Source: a virus
Length of the DNA: 41,006 bases
Reading direction: 5' to 3' (one strand)
IMG/VR virus record: IMGVR_UViG_3300042090_001871
Location: 1-41,006 of that record
Position numbers and translations under genes: made by a program. Positions 8,386 to 15,602 of this stretch are shown here, piece after piece (positions within the stretch are counted from its first letter, which is position 1; every line of letters begins with the position of its first letter). A model generated the notes under the pieces. That model saw only the letters and a list, made by a program, of their open reading frames with translations. It ran no database searches and was not told where the DNA came from.

Positions 8386-8904
8386 ATGAAAATCTCACGT
8401 ACTGATGCTCACGATCGGTTCTCTTATTTCCAGAAACAAGGCTTCGATATTGCGGAGTGCTGCCAAGATTTAATCAATAAGCGTCCATTTGGTGATCACC
8501 CTTTTTATATCTTTGCGCACGCAAGAACGCTTGGTCTCGATGAAAAGATCAAACTATATTCGACTGGAAAATATGAAACTCTGGATTTAGTTCCCGAAAA
8601 AACAATTATCTGGCAACCTAGATTGACTAAACCGAAAGCGCAATCGAATTCCATGCTTTTTAAGGCTTATCCTGGATCAGATAACATAAGAATCATATGG
8701 ATTATTCCTCCAAGAGAGTTATGGGATCAGTTCAAAAAAGGCAACATGACAGAAAATCCAACGGTCTGGATGAGTATTCATGATTTTGAGCATAATCGAG
8801 AGCAGCTTGAGGCGAGGGAAGATGATGATTTGCCGGATGAAGAAATTGATCAGATTTACAGAGAAATAAGTAGAACCGCAAAAAAGGTTGATGATGTTCG
8901 TTGA
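8386..8904 (+). CDS. Conserved phage protein of unknown function
   Basis: A 172-aa protein with ATG at 8386; an upstream TTG at 8371 is less likely. It carries motifs that I recall from many uncultured podoviral genomes, close to structural genes: HPFYIFAHARTL, then IIWQPRLTKPKAQSNSMLFKAYPG, then RIIWIIPPRELW, then an acidic LEAREDDDLPDEEID region. It has no recognised catalytic motif. It is transcribed from the promoter at 8322-8349, opposite to the genes on both sides. Likely a virion-related or assembly accessory protein, but unproven. Confidence 0.6.
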   Translation: MKISRTDAHDRFSYFQKQGFDIAECCQDLINKRPFGDHPFYIFAHARTLGLDEKIKLYSTGKYETLDLVPEKTIIWQPRLTKPKAQSNSMLFKAYPGSDNIRIIWIIPPRELWDQFKKGNMTENPTVWMSIHDFEHNREQLEAREDDDLPDEEIDQIYREISRTAKKVDDVR

Positions 8905-9112
8905 AATTACCGATATAGCTATGAATCAGCCCTGCAAAAGTTGTGGAAGAATAACTAATAACTTGGTTGCTGAGAATATGAAGATTGTCAAGAGTTCAAT
9001 ATTTGTTCACTTGCAATGCATGTGCGAAGGATGTGAATCGAATAAAGCAGTAACACCCATGAGCTTTTTAGATGCAAGTGGGCTTCAAGAGGATAATGGA
9101 GTATCAGGCTAA
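8891..9112 (+). CDS. Small CxxC (zinc-binding) protein
   Basis: A 73-aa frame overlapping the end of the preceding gene by 14 bases; the start may be 8891 or 8894. It has CKSCG near residue 15 and C-x-C-x2-C near residue 45 (QCMCEGC), so a zinc knuckle or ribbon is likely. Function unknown. Its tail overlaps the convergent gene at 9104 by 9 bases. Confidence 0.55.
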   Translation: MMFVEITDIAMNQPCKSCGRITNNLVAENMKIVKSSIFVHLQCMCEGCESNKAVTPMSFLDASGLQEDNGVSG

Positions 9113-9274
9113 AGTCTTCGGAGGCTTTCGTAAATTCTTCGGAGAAGCAGGATTGACACCAGGCGCATAAACATCTCGAATCTTCCCAATCTTCGCTGGA
9201 AGAGCTTGGCCGTAATAGTCACCCATTCCGAACTTCTTATTGGCTGAATGTGCTTCAAGTCGTTTCTTGCTCAT
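9104..9274 (-). CDS. Small basic virion-cluster protein
   Basis: A 56-aa basic protein beginning MSKKRLEAHSANKKFGMGDYYGQ and rich in Lys, Pro and Gly. Small proteins of this style are common beside portal and capsid genes in uncultured podoviruses. Its ATG lies inside the preceding zinc-ribbon gene (19-base overlap), so the two are probably coupled. Function unknown. Confidence 0.6.
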   Translation of the reverse strand: MSKKRLEAHSANKKFGMGDYYGQALPAKIGKIRDVYAPGVNPASPKNLRKPPKTLA

Positions 9275-9407
9275 AGTCCTCTTTATCCATTTCGATGATC
9301 TCCCAGCAATGAGGACAAGTTAGAGCTTTCAGGGGTAGATCTTTTTGCAGTTTTATTATTTGGCTGCAAATAGGACATTGTTTCCCCAGGGTTCTTGTTT
9401 CGTTCAT
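9255..9407 (-). CDS. Zinc-ribbon mini-protein
   Basis: A 50-aa protein with CPICSQ and CPHCWE cysteine pairs about 21 residues apart, a typical zinc ribbon. The ATG overlaps the stop of the upstream gene (ATGA at 9404-9407) and the end overlaps the next gene. This compact overlap pattern supports a real gene. Partner and role are unknown. Confidence 0.65.
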   Translation of the reverse strand: MNETRTLGKQCPICSQIIKLQKDLPLKALTCPHCWEIIEMDKEDYEQETT

Positions 9408-9667
9408 TCTCTCGCTTCGAATGGAATATTTTTCATACCAACATCATCATCTTTCATGGTTTTAACTCTTCCTTTGGGAAGAACTGGAGATGTTGATTTA
9501 GGGTTTTCTTTATGGCCAACAGGCTGTCTATGGCCTACGCCATAATGAGATCCAGCATTAACATAGCAACTTGATCGTTCATCATAGTCAGGGCATGTGA
9601 AATCCCATGGAGATTTCATCTTTTTGCCTTCTTTTGGAGCAATAGGATCTTTAAAACCTGTTTTCAT
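9404..9667 (-). CDS. Small conserved virion-cluster protein
   Basis: An 87-aa, Pro/Lys/Gly-rich protein with CPDYDERSSCYVNAGSHYGVGHRQPVGH in its middle, giving two Cys and several His residues. It has a good AAGAGG ribosome-binding site. Similar short proteins follow the portal in related uncultured phages. It may be structural or a packaging accessory; no domain is recognised. Confidence 0.6.
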   Translation of the reverse strand: MKTGFKDPIAPKEGKKMKSPWDFTCPDYDERSSCYVNAGSHYGVGHRQPVGHKENPKSTSPVLPKGRVKTMKDDDVGMKNIPFEARE

Positions 9668-9768
9668 ATTTACCTCTTAAAAGACGCATTTGGCTGGGCG
9701 GCCTTTTGGATCAACACGTAAATCTCCATTCAGTCGATCAGGTTGTCCCGATCACTTGCCCACTGAAA

Positions 9769-9990
9769 TTAATTTCTGTAACCAGACTTAGTAGGATGTC
9801 CTTTCGCTTTAGCAGCGTTGGCATCTTGCATCTTCTTGATAGCTTGGGTTGTGTCTTCGTATTCAGTTTCAGCGCCAGCGTGTTCAGCAGAAGCTTCATT
9901 TTTAGTCTTTACGCCTTCAGGGAATACGGAACCTTTAGATTTTCCGCCCGCCCAGAAAGAATGGTCATCAATTCTTTGGCCACCAGCCAT
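9769..9990 (-). CDS. Small conserved protein downstream of portal
   Basis: A 73-aa protein preceded by a strong GGAGG site. It starts MAGGQRIDDHSFWAGGKSKG and continues as an Ala/Glu/Lys-rich helix (TQAIKKMQDANAAKAKG). The style is common among small proteins of podoviral head clusters. It lies about 70 bases downstream of the portal stop in the same operon. Function unknown. Confidence 0.65.
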   Translation of the reverse strand: MAGGQRIDDHSFWAGGKSKGSVFPEGVKTKNEASAEHAGAETEYEDTTQAIKKMQDANAAKAKGHPTKSGYRN

Positions 9991-10014
9991 AATTACCTCC
10001 AGGTAATTTTGTTG

Positions 10015-10068
10015 TTATGTCTTCTCAATAGCATTATAACAATATTCGTTCAATAAATCTTTAGCCAT
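10015..10068 (-). CDS. Possible 17-codon peptide overlapping the portal stop
   Basis: A short frame (MAKDLLNEYCYNAIEKT) whose ATG overlaps the last codons of the portal gene. It fills most of the gap to the next gene. The overlap resembles other coupled starts here, but the length gives little statistical support. Confidence 0.2.
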   Translation of the reverse strand: MAKDLLNEYCYNAIEKT

Positions 10069-12069
10069 TTTGTTGTGGCCCTAGACCATTCATCATTTTA
10101 GTGACGAATTCATCGGACGCGGCATCGCTATGAGATTGTTGTTTTTCTCGATCTTCCATCACGGCAGATTGATAATCAAATGATTGAATTTCATTCATCT
10201 TAAGAGCTGTTTCAATCTCTCCATACTTACCGATAACATCGACCATCTTCTCCAAGGCTTCCATCTTAGCTTTGGTAGAAAGTGCACGATTTTTTGAGAC
10301 TTCGGCCATGCGTTCTTCCAATAAACCAATATTACTTTCGAATCGACCATAGCGTTCTTTAGCCATCGCAATTTGATTAGCTGTTTTAGCATAGAGTTCT
10401 TTCAACTTGCCTTCCTCAACTGCATGCTGAAGATTGGTGGTGTGTTCTTGAGCAGCCGCCATCTGACCTTCTTGTTGCTTGAGGAAGTTGATGATTTCAG
10501 CCTTACCAGTGATGTTGAGTTTGGGTATGATCATCGAAGCAGGGAAGATTTCCCGTCCAAAAACTTGGTTCATATCGAGCATTTGCTGAGCTTGGAGGTT
10601 ACTTTGTGTAGGTGTTAGGTCGCTTTCTTCTACTAATACATTATATTTGGCGAATACCTTTGAGTAGAAAAACGGACTCGGTTCTTCACCGATGATTTGT
10701 CCTACCTTTTCAGCGCTCCAGTTATTTAGAACAATCTGAAGGAGTCTATCTCCGAGTGTCTTTAATGATAGATCCCACTGATCGAAGTATTTCTGGAACA
10801 CCATCAGGTTGGCAGCTTGTTTCAGGAGTACAGTCAAGCTAGAAGTCTGCTTGTCTTGCTGGCCTGACCAGTTCTCTAGATTGATACCCGATGTTTTGTA
10901 CATCAGGTCTTCCATCTGTTGAGCTAAGGCTAGATCAGATTCGGGGACAGCAGACGGAATGATCTTTTCGCAATCAGCCATTTCAAAGCCATCATTAATA
11001 ATAACGTCCCAACCTTGGCCAGATTTCTTTAGGTTGTCTTCATTTGCTACTGCCCCGACTTTGCGTTTCCATCCAGCATTGATTGTTGCGGCTGCGATGT
11101 CATTGTTCTGAATCACTTTATGATTGAAAAGGAATTGTGGTGAACGCATAGTTCTAATAAGACCGCGCACCCTAAGGTCGTAGTAGTTGATATGCGGCTC
11201 GTAGTTCCATACAACAGGAATGAACGGACAACCATCAAAACCTAGGGGATTCTCTCCCAAGAACATCATTTGATCGTTTAATACAACAGCCAGCTTCCAT
11301 GTGGGGACTTCAACAGTGACTTCTTCCAGATCGGGTATGTTTTGAACCAGCATGTCCATATTTCCATCGCCACCGGCAAAGTCAAAGAACTGATTTCTTG
11401 TTTTGGAATAGAGTCTTTTCTTCTTTCGTTTCCATTTATACCAAACATAGCTGACGACCATAAGATCGTTACGAGCCATGTTGTAGTTTTCAGGAAGGAA
11501 GTAGAAGTTTCCGTACCGTTGAGGAGTTCCAGACATTGGAAGAATCGATTCAATTTTATCTGGGAATCTAGCTTCAGCCTCGCTTTTAGATATGTATTCC
11601 TGACACCATATAAACTGAGCATCTTCGAACGTCATGGAGCGGGCGTATGGATCACAGAGGAAACTATTATATTCCCAAAGTTTGAGCTTTAACTCGCCCT
11701 GAGCCTGATCTCCATTGGTATAGTCGAGATAGGGTTGTAATAGACACATTCCAGTAATGGCGGCTTGCTCGCACGCGCGCGAGAACTGCTCATGGATCTG
11801 GTGTCTATTAGCTTCCAAAGTAATAAGCTTTGTATATTGATCTGTGGTCTGTGGATCTGATCCCTCAGAGGCCGTAAAGTTGAAGTTCTTACGGTGTTGC
11901 CGTTGATATCCAGTCAGCATGTTTACTGGCTGTTGGCAGATATTGAAGTAGTAGTTAGAGTTAGTGGTATTGGTACCGGTATTAAAATATCGGTTTAAGA
12001 ACGATTGCTCGCCCGCATAAAAGAGGGTCAAAGTTGTTACGCACCTTCCGGCGGGATTGGTCATTTCTG
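10061..12069 (-). CDS. Portal protein, downstream exon
   Basis: This exon encodes nearly all of the portal, the dodecameric ring through which DNA enters the head. The ORF as read opens at 12088, but the first bases of that ORF fall in the predicted intron hairpin P9. The predicted 3' splice site is after 12070. Hallmarks are LFYAGEQSFLNRYF, NICQQPVNMLTGYQRQHRKNF and a long body with ITGMCLLQPYLDY, followed by a C-terminal coiled region and a Gln-rich end. Without the upstream exon the usual N-terminal helix before the YAGEQ motif is missing. Joined to 13216-13300 it gives 697 aa in frame. The gene is downstream of the large terminase, as usual. Confidence 0.85.
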
Positions 12070-13215
12070 CCAACCTCTGCAATTTCATTCTATAGTTGCA
12101 GATCGGACTATCACATACTCTTTCGAGTCTCTAGGGTTTAGTCTCTCAGGCTGTATTTAAACTTGCCCCTTGTTACCCCGTCGGGCTTCCAAGTCAATTA
12201 CCTAAAGTTTATCATCGACTCACTTTTAATCGATGTTAGACTGATTCCAGCGCGTTTACAGTCTAATAACAGGCCCGCTTAAGCCTGCTCAATGGGCATA
12301 AATTTCGAAAAAAGATTATTAAGCCACTGTCTTACGTTGCCTTGATTCGGCTCTATGTCCGAATTCCATGGCGGGTAGTAAAATGTCAAGTTGCCCTCCC
12401 TTAATAAGGTTGATAATTAAAATTTCACCTTACATTAAAGGGGTTATAGGGTCAAGTAGGGGCGATATTAATAGAAAAGAGGTCTAATTGTCTTGCATGG
12501 ATCTTTAAAAGATCACTAACTTGCTTTCGCGTCATATTAAGCGTTTCTGCAATATCTTGATAGGCATATCCTTTTTTTCTCAAATCAACAGCAACAGGTG
12601 CAAGATTATTTCTGATATTGATTAAGCAATCTTGACCGCAGCGTGTCTGTTTCGAATATTTATTTACAAAGAATTTTTTTGAACATATTTTACAAGTTCT
12701 TTCTTCGTTATCTATACCACTAGCTCGTCTTGCAGCAGCTTTACACTTATTGGAGCAAAAGGCTTGGTGGTATACTTTTGTGCGAGCTTTTTTTCCGCAT
12801 TGGGAGCAAGTTATTTCGAACTCTTCTCTTTTTTCCCATCCTAAGATTCCATGTTTTTTATGCCATTCTCTGCCTTCTTTACTTCGATGCCAATCTTTAG
12901 TAAGAGCACGAATTCTTTCAGCATGTTTTCTTTGGGCTTCCAATCTGATTGGATCGCTCATTAATTCATTTGCATGTAAACTTAAATGAATCCGTCCTTC
13001 AAGGATCTCTAAATTTTCTGGAGAGTTATTTGATTTATTGCCATCTTTGTGATGAACATGATAACCCGCTGGAACCGCACCTTTTATATTGCACCACACC
13101 CATTTATGAGCACGAATACGTGGATAGTCAGTAGAAATCCAATAGCCTGTTTTTTTATCTTGGTAAAACTTTCTTCCATAGTGAATTTGATGTTCAATCA
13201 TAGGATAGCATGTTA
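12070..13215 (-). ncRNA. Group I self-splicing intron in the portal gene
   Basis: About 1146 bases, read on the minus strand. P1: exon end GATGTTT (13222-13216) pairs with GAACATC (13195-13189), with a U-G pair at the splice site. P3: CTTTAGG (12207-12201) with CCTAGAG (12135-12129). P4: ACTTG with CAAGT. P7: GACTA (12143-12139) with TAGTC (12110-12106), in the classic R and S sequence contexts. P8: ACTC-GAAA-GAGT (12128-12117). P9: TCTGCAA (12102-12096) with TTGCAGA (12082-12076), then GGTTGG ending in the terminal G at 12070. Splicing there restores the portal frame. An HNH ORF fills the 5' part; the 380 bases 12070-12451 hold the RNA core with further hairpins. No convincing P10 was found. 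Confidence 0.8.
12452..13201 (-). CDS. Intron-encoded HNH homing endonuclease
   Basis: 249 aa from ATG 13201; the frame is open back to 13300 through portal exon 1. Residues about 20-75 carry the HNH domain: RAHKWVWCNIKGAVPAGY, then HVHHKDGNKSNNSPENLE. Two zinc-binding pairs follow (CSQC/CSNKC and CKIC/CGQDC), then a C-terminal helix-turn-helix (YQDIAETLNMTRKQVSDLL). This is the usual make-up of phage intron endonucleases that cut an intronless allele and spread the intron. The start codon lies in the P1 loop and the coding region runs through the guide sequence. No good ribosome-binding site precedes it, so a fusion read from unspliced portal mRNA is possible. Confidence 0.85.
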   Translation of the reverse strand: MIEHQIHYGRKFYQDKKTGYWISTDYPRIRAHKWVWCNIKGAVPAGYHVHHKDGNKSNNSPENLEILEGRIHLSLHANELMSDPIRLEAQRKHAERIRALTKDWHRSKEGREWHKKHGILGWEKREEFEITCSQCGKKARTKVYHQAFCSNKCKAAARRASGIDNEERTCKICSKKFFVNKYSKQTRCGQDCLINIRNNLAPVAVDLRKKGYAYQDIAETLNMTRKQVSDLLKIHARQLDLFSINIAPT

Positions 13216-13300
13216 AAACATCGATGAATTTTTCGTGAAGGGAAAAAGTTAGTTTAGAAGTTGCTTGAAAATCTACTGTTGATATATTTATTCGGATCAT
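13216..13300 (-). CDS. Portal protein, upstream exon (predicted)
   Basis: 28 codons plus one base. The exon begins with ATG at 13300, overlapping the last 47 bases of the large terminase gene. It encodes a helix-like N-terminus (SKLTFSLHEKFIDV). The junction T|CA gives Ser and continues EMTNPAGRC...LFYAGEQ, supplying the N-terminal segment expected before the portal core. No clear ribosome-binding site precedes the ATG, so coupling to terminase translation is likely. The exon rests on the P1 and P9 splice-site predictions and on frame agreement. Confidence 0.65.
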
Positions 13301-14537
13301 GTTTATATGGTTGATATGGAGTTATTTTATGTGTTAAACTATATCTTAAAGCGTCCAAACAATGGTCGTCCTTCTTAATGGGAGCATCCTCTCCTCTCTC
13401 TGATTTTTTAACATCCCACACATATGTTTCTATTTCTTTTATTAAATTTGGACAACTCTCGCAAACAAAGAGATTTCCCTTCGCCATTTCTGAAGTCATA
13501 AACGTGATACCGTCAAAAACATCGTTCTCGGCGTCTATAACCGTGATTCCCCTTTTTCTGAGTTCTACCTTGAACGAAGCTGCGGAAGGGTCAACATACA
13601 CCCCTTTAATCGAATAAGGTTCAAGAAATTGCTGTACATCGTCTGCATATTCGCTATTTGTCTTCTGTCTTCCTTTTTTATGAGAATCCCAGACATATTC
13701 CTTTTCAACCCATCGGCAGATACCTTGTTGAGTTGTATGTCCAGTATTAATTCCTACAAGCTCACAAGCAAAGTTATTGGATACTCCATAATCGATACCG
13801 GCAATCCAATATTGAGCTGCGCGAGGAGGCCTTTTGACTACATGAATATTCTTATCGAAAAAGTCAAATATCGCTCCTTCTGCAAGACACCATATGCCCA
13901 TATAATTGCGTTTATAGAATAGTCCGGAAAGGCTGTTTCTTATCCTGTCTTTGTAATCTTCTGGAACGTATGGATTATCGTCCAAAGTAAAACTGAGAGC
14001 ATAATACTGCTTGTCTCCTCCTTCTGCTTTATCAATCCATTGTTTAATTTTATGCGTAGGATGCGATGGGTTGCATGAACAAAATAGCATTGAATGTGGG
14101 TTCGATAGGCGAGTATCGATCATATCGATGATGCTTTCGGGATATAGAGTAATCTCATCGCAATAACACAAGGAAAAGGTTTTACCTTGTATGGCACCGA
14201 TAGCGCCTTCATCTTTTGCTCCAAGTGTTGAAATCGTCTTGTCCTTAAATTTAAGTTGGCGTTTACCAGGATGCCATGTTAAAAAAGGGTGAAAGATACC
14301 TAAAGGATTGTCAGGAGTATTGGCTTCCATGAGAAGGCGGACAGCATTATGATAGATGGTTTCTTGAGAGTGACCAATCATCCATATTTGACTGTCAGGA
14401 CAATTATTAACAGCCTGCATGAATCTAAACAGGGTACTGACAGTCTTTCCAGATCGTACCGAACCATGAGCAATATTGATCTTTTTTGTGGAATCAAGGA
14501 TAAACTCCATTTGACGTGGTGCAAGTAAATTTTGCAT
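13254..14537 (-). CDS. terL: Terminase large subunit
   Basis: A 427-aa packaging motor and nuclease. The ATPase domain shows Walker A GSVRSGKT (residues 25-32), a Walker B-like FSLCYCDEITLYPE, and the coupling motif CSCNPSHPTH. The nuclease domain has IAGIDYGVSNNF, GVYVDPSAASF and a C-terminal DDHCLDALRYSL, the expected RuvC-like acidic residues. Length and motifs match PBSX-type large terminases. It starts only 14 bases from a divergent gene at 14552 and shows no strong ribosome-binding site. The small subunit gene lies 19 kb away on the other strand. Confidence 0.95.
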   Translation of the reverse strand: MQNLLAPRQMEFILDSTKKINIAHGSVRSGKTVSTLFRFMQAVNNCPDSQIWMIGHSQETIYHNAVRLLMEANTPDNPLGIFHPFLTWHPGKRQLKFKDKTISTLGAKDEGAIGAIQGKTFSLCYCDEITLYPESIIDMIDTRLSNPHSMLFCSCNPSHPTHKIKQWIDKAEGGDKQYYALSFTLDDNPYVPEDYKDRIRNSLSGLFYKRNYMGIWCLAEGAIFDFFDKNIHVVKRPPRAAQYWIAGIDYGVSNNFACELVGINTGHTTQQGICRWVEKEYVWDSHKKGRQKTNSEYADDVQQFLEPYSIKGVYVDPSAASFKVELRKRGITVIDAENDVFDGITFMTSEMAKGNLFVCESCPNLIKEIETYVWDVKKSERGEDAPIKKDDHCLDALRYSLTHKITPYQPYKHDPNKYINSRFSSNF

Positions 14538-14551
14538 ATTAATAGGACAAT

Positions 14552-14701
14552 ATGAAAAAAAAGTCTAAAAGTAAAATAATTAAATCCGTTTGGAAGGTTA
14601 GAAATGGAAAGACCGTCATTGAACTACAACGTTGGGTTTTCGAAAAACTTAATAAGCAAATGGGTGTAAAATCTTTGATGAAATCACTGGTGGATAAATA
14701 A
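14552..14701 (+). CDS. Small basic protein, first gene of the fibre block
   Basis: A 49-aa Lys-rich protein (MKKKSKSKIIKSVWKVRNG...) with AGGA upstream. Its stop touches the next ATG. A possible short helix-turn-helix-like C-terminus is not clear enough to call. It is divergent from the large terminase with a 14-base gap, so each gene's promoter must lie within the other's coding region. Confidence 0.55.
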   Translation: MKKKSKSKIIKSVWKVRNGKTVIELQRWVFEKLNKQMGVKSLMKSLVDK

Positions 14702-14956
14702 ATGGAGTGGAATCCTCAAAAAGAATATGGTTTATGTCTTCCTTATGGTGAAGATGATTACAATATAGTTCTATCGTGGGTACTTAAATGGCAGGATTTC
14801 GAATGTTTTAAACTGAATACAGAAGAATTTGTCCATTTTGCGACTGATGTTGGAATTAAAATCGAGGAAAATATTACAGGACATCCTTATGTAAAAAATA
14901 CACTAGCGATGAAGTTTAAAATAGGAAGAAGACCTAGGAGTCAAAGGTATCCATGA
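14702..14956 (+). CDS. Hypothetical protein
   Basis: An 84-aa protein with many aromatic and acidic residues in its first half and a basic GRRPRSQRYP C-terminus. It overlaps the next gene by 4 bases (ATGA). I recognise no family. Its tight packing with neighbours supports a real gene. Confidence 0.6.
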   Translation: MEWNPQKEYGLCLPYGEDDYNIVLSWVLKWQDFECFKLNTEEFVHFATDVGIKIEENITGHPYVKNTLAMKFKIGRRPRSQRYP

Positions 14957-15342
14957 AAAATCGAGCTAAATGTAAACTCTGTAATGATGTTCTCGAGAGC
15001 TTCCATGAATTTGACTATGTAACTTGTAAATGTGGCGAAATCTCTATTTCAGGTGGAAGTATAAGATTGGAGTGTTCTGCTAAGGATTGGAAAAACTTTG
15101 TCAGAATTGATGATCAGGGTAATGAAATATCAGTCAAAGTCCTCCAACAAGGTGAAGTAAATGAACAAAAAGACGAAGAAAGCCAAGACATGACAAGAGA
15201 TGAGAAGATTGAAATGCTCGAAACCATGGTCAAAAATATCGAAAGTTTGCCAAAAGCTGCATTGTTAGCCTCTATTAATCATTATGACTTGTATTCTTAT
15301 TTGATTTTAGTCGTTTCGATCTTGAAGTCTGAATCGAAATAA
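14953..15342 (+). CDS. Zinc-ribbon protein with C-terminal helices
   Basis: A 129-aa protein. The N-terminus MKNRAKCKLCNDVLESF, then CKCGEISISGGS, is a zinc ribbon that I recall as a widespread small phage and plasmid family, with a DYVTCKCG core. The remaining part is acidic and helical (MTRDEKIEMLETMVKNI). Function unknown. It is the last small gene before the fibre array. Confidence 0.65.
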   Translation: MKNRAKCKLCNDVLESFHEFDYVTCKCGEISISGGSIRLECSAKDWKNFVRIDDQGNEISVKVLQQGEVNEQKDEESQDMTRDEKIEMLETMVKNIESLPKAALLASINHYDLYSYLILVVSILKSESK

Positions 15343-15392
15343 TCAGTATAAAATAATTCGTATATCTCGCATATAGAAATTATAGGTGAGAT

Positions 15393-15602
15393 ATGTCCGT
15401 GCAGCCTCCAGCCAATCTTTATACACAGGGATTCGGATCAAGACCGGAAAGCGTCGAAGTTCCAGTTATTGAGACACGTGCTCCAACTCCTGGTGATGTG
15501 AATTATCCAATTGGTAAGAGATGGATCGATAGACTAACTAATGTTGAGTATACGTTAACATCTCAATCTACGGCTGGTGGAGTTTTAACTTCTACTTGGA
15601 TA
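15393..15602 (+). repeat. Anchor-module coding repeat (first of five copies)
   Basis: About 210 bases coding for the fibre anchor recur at 18856-19065, 20343-20558, 20571-20780 and, more diverged, 23870-24085. Stretches such as AATCTTTATACACAAGGATT are nearly identical between copies, giving short homologies suited to recombination and domain exchange. Confidence 0.75.

Noticed and set aside
9677-9763. Recoded genetic code (UGA as sense)
   Set aside because: UGA is used as a normal stop in many well-supported coupled ATGA overlaps, so the single in-frame UGA does not indicate recoding.
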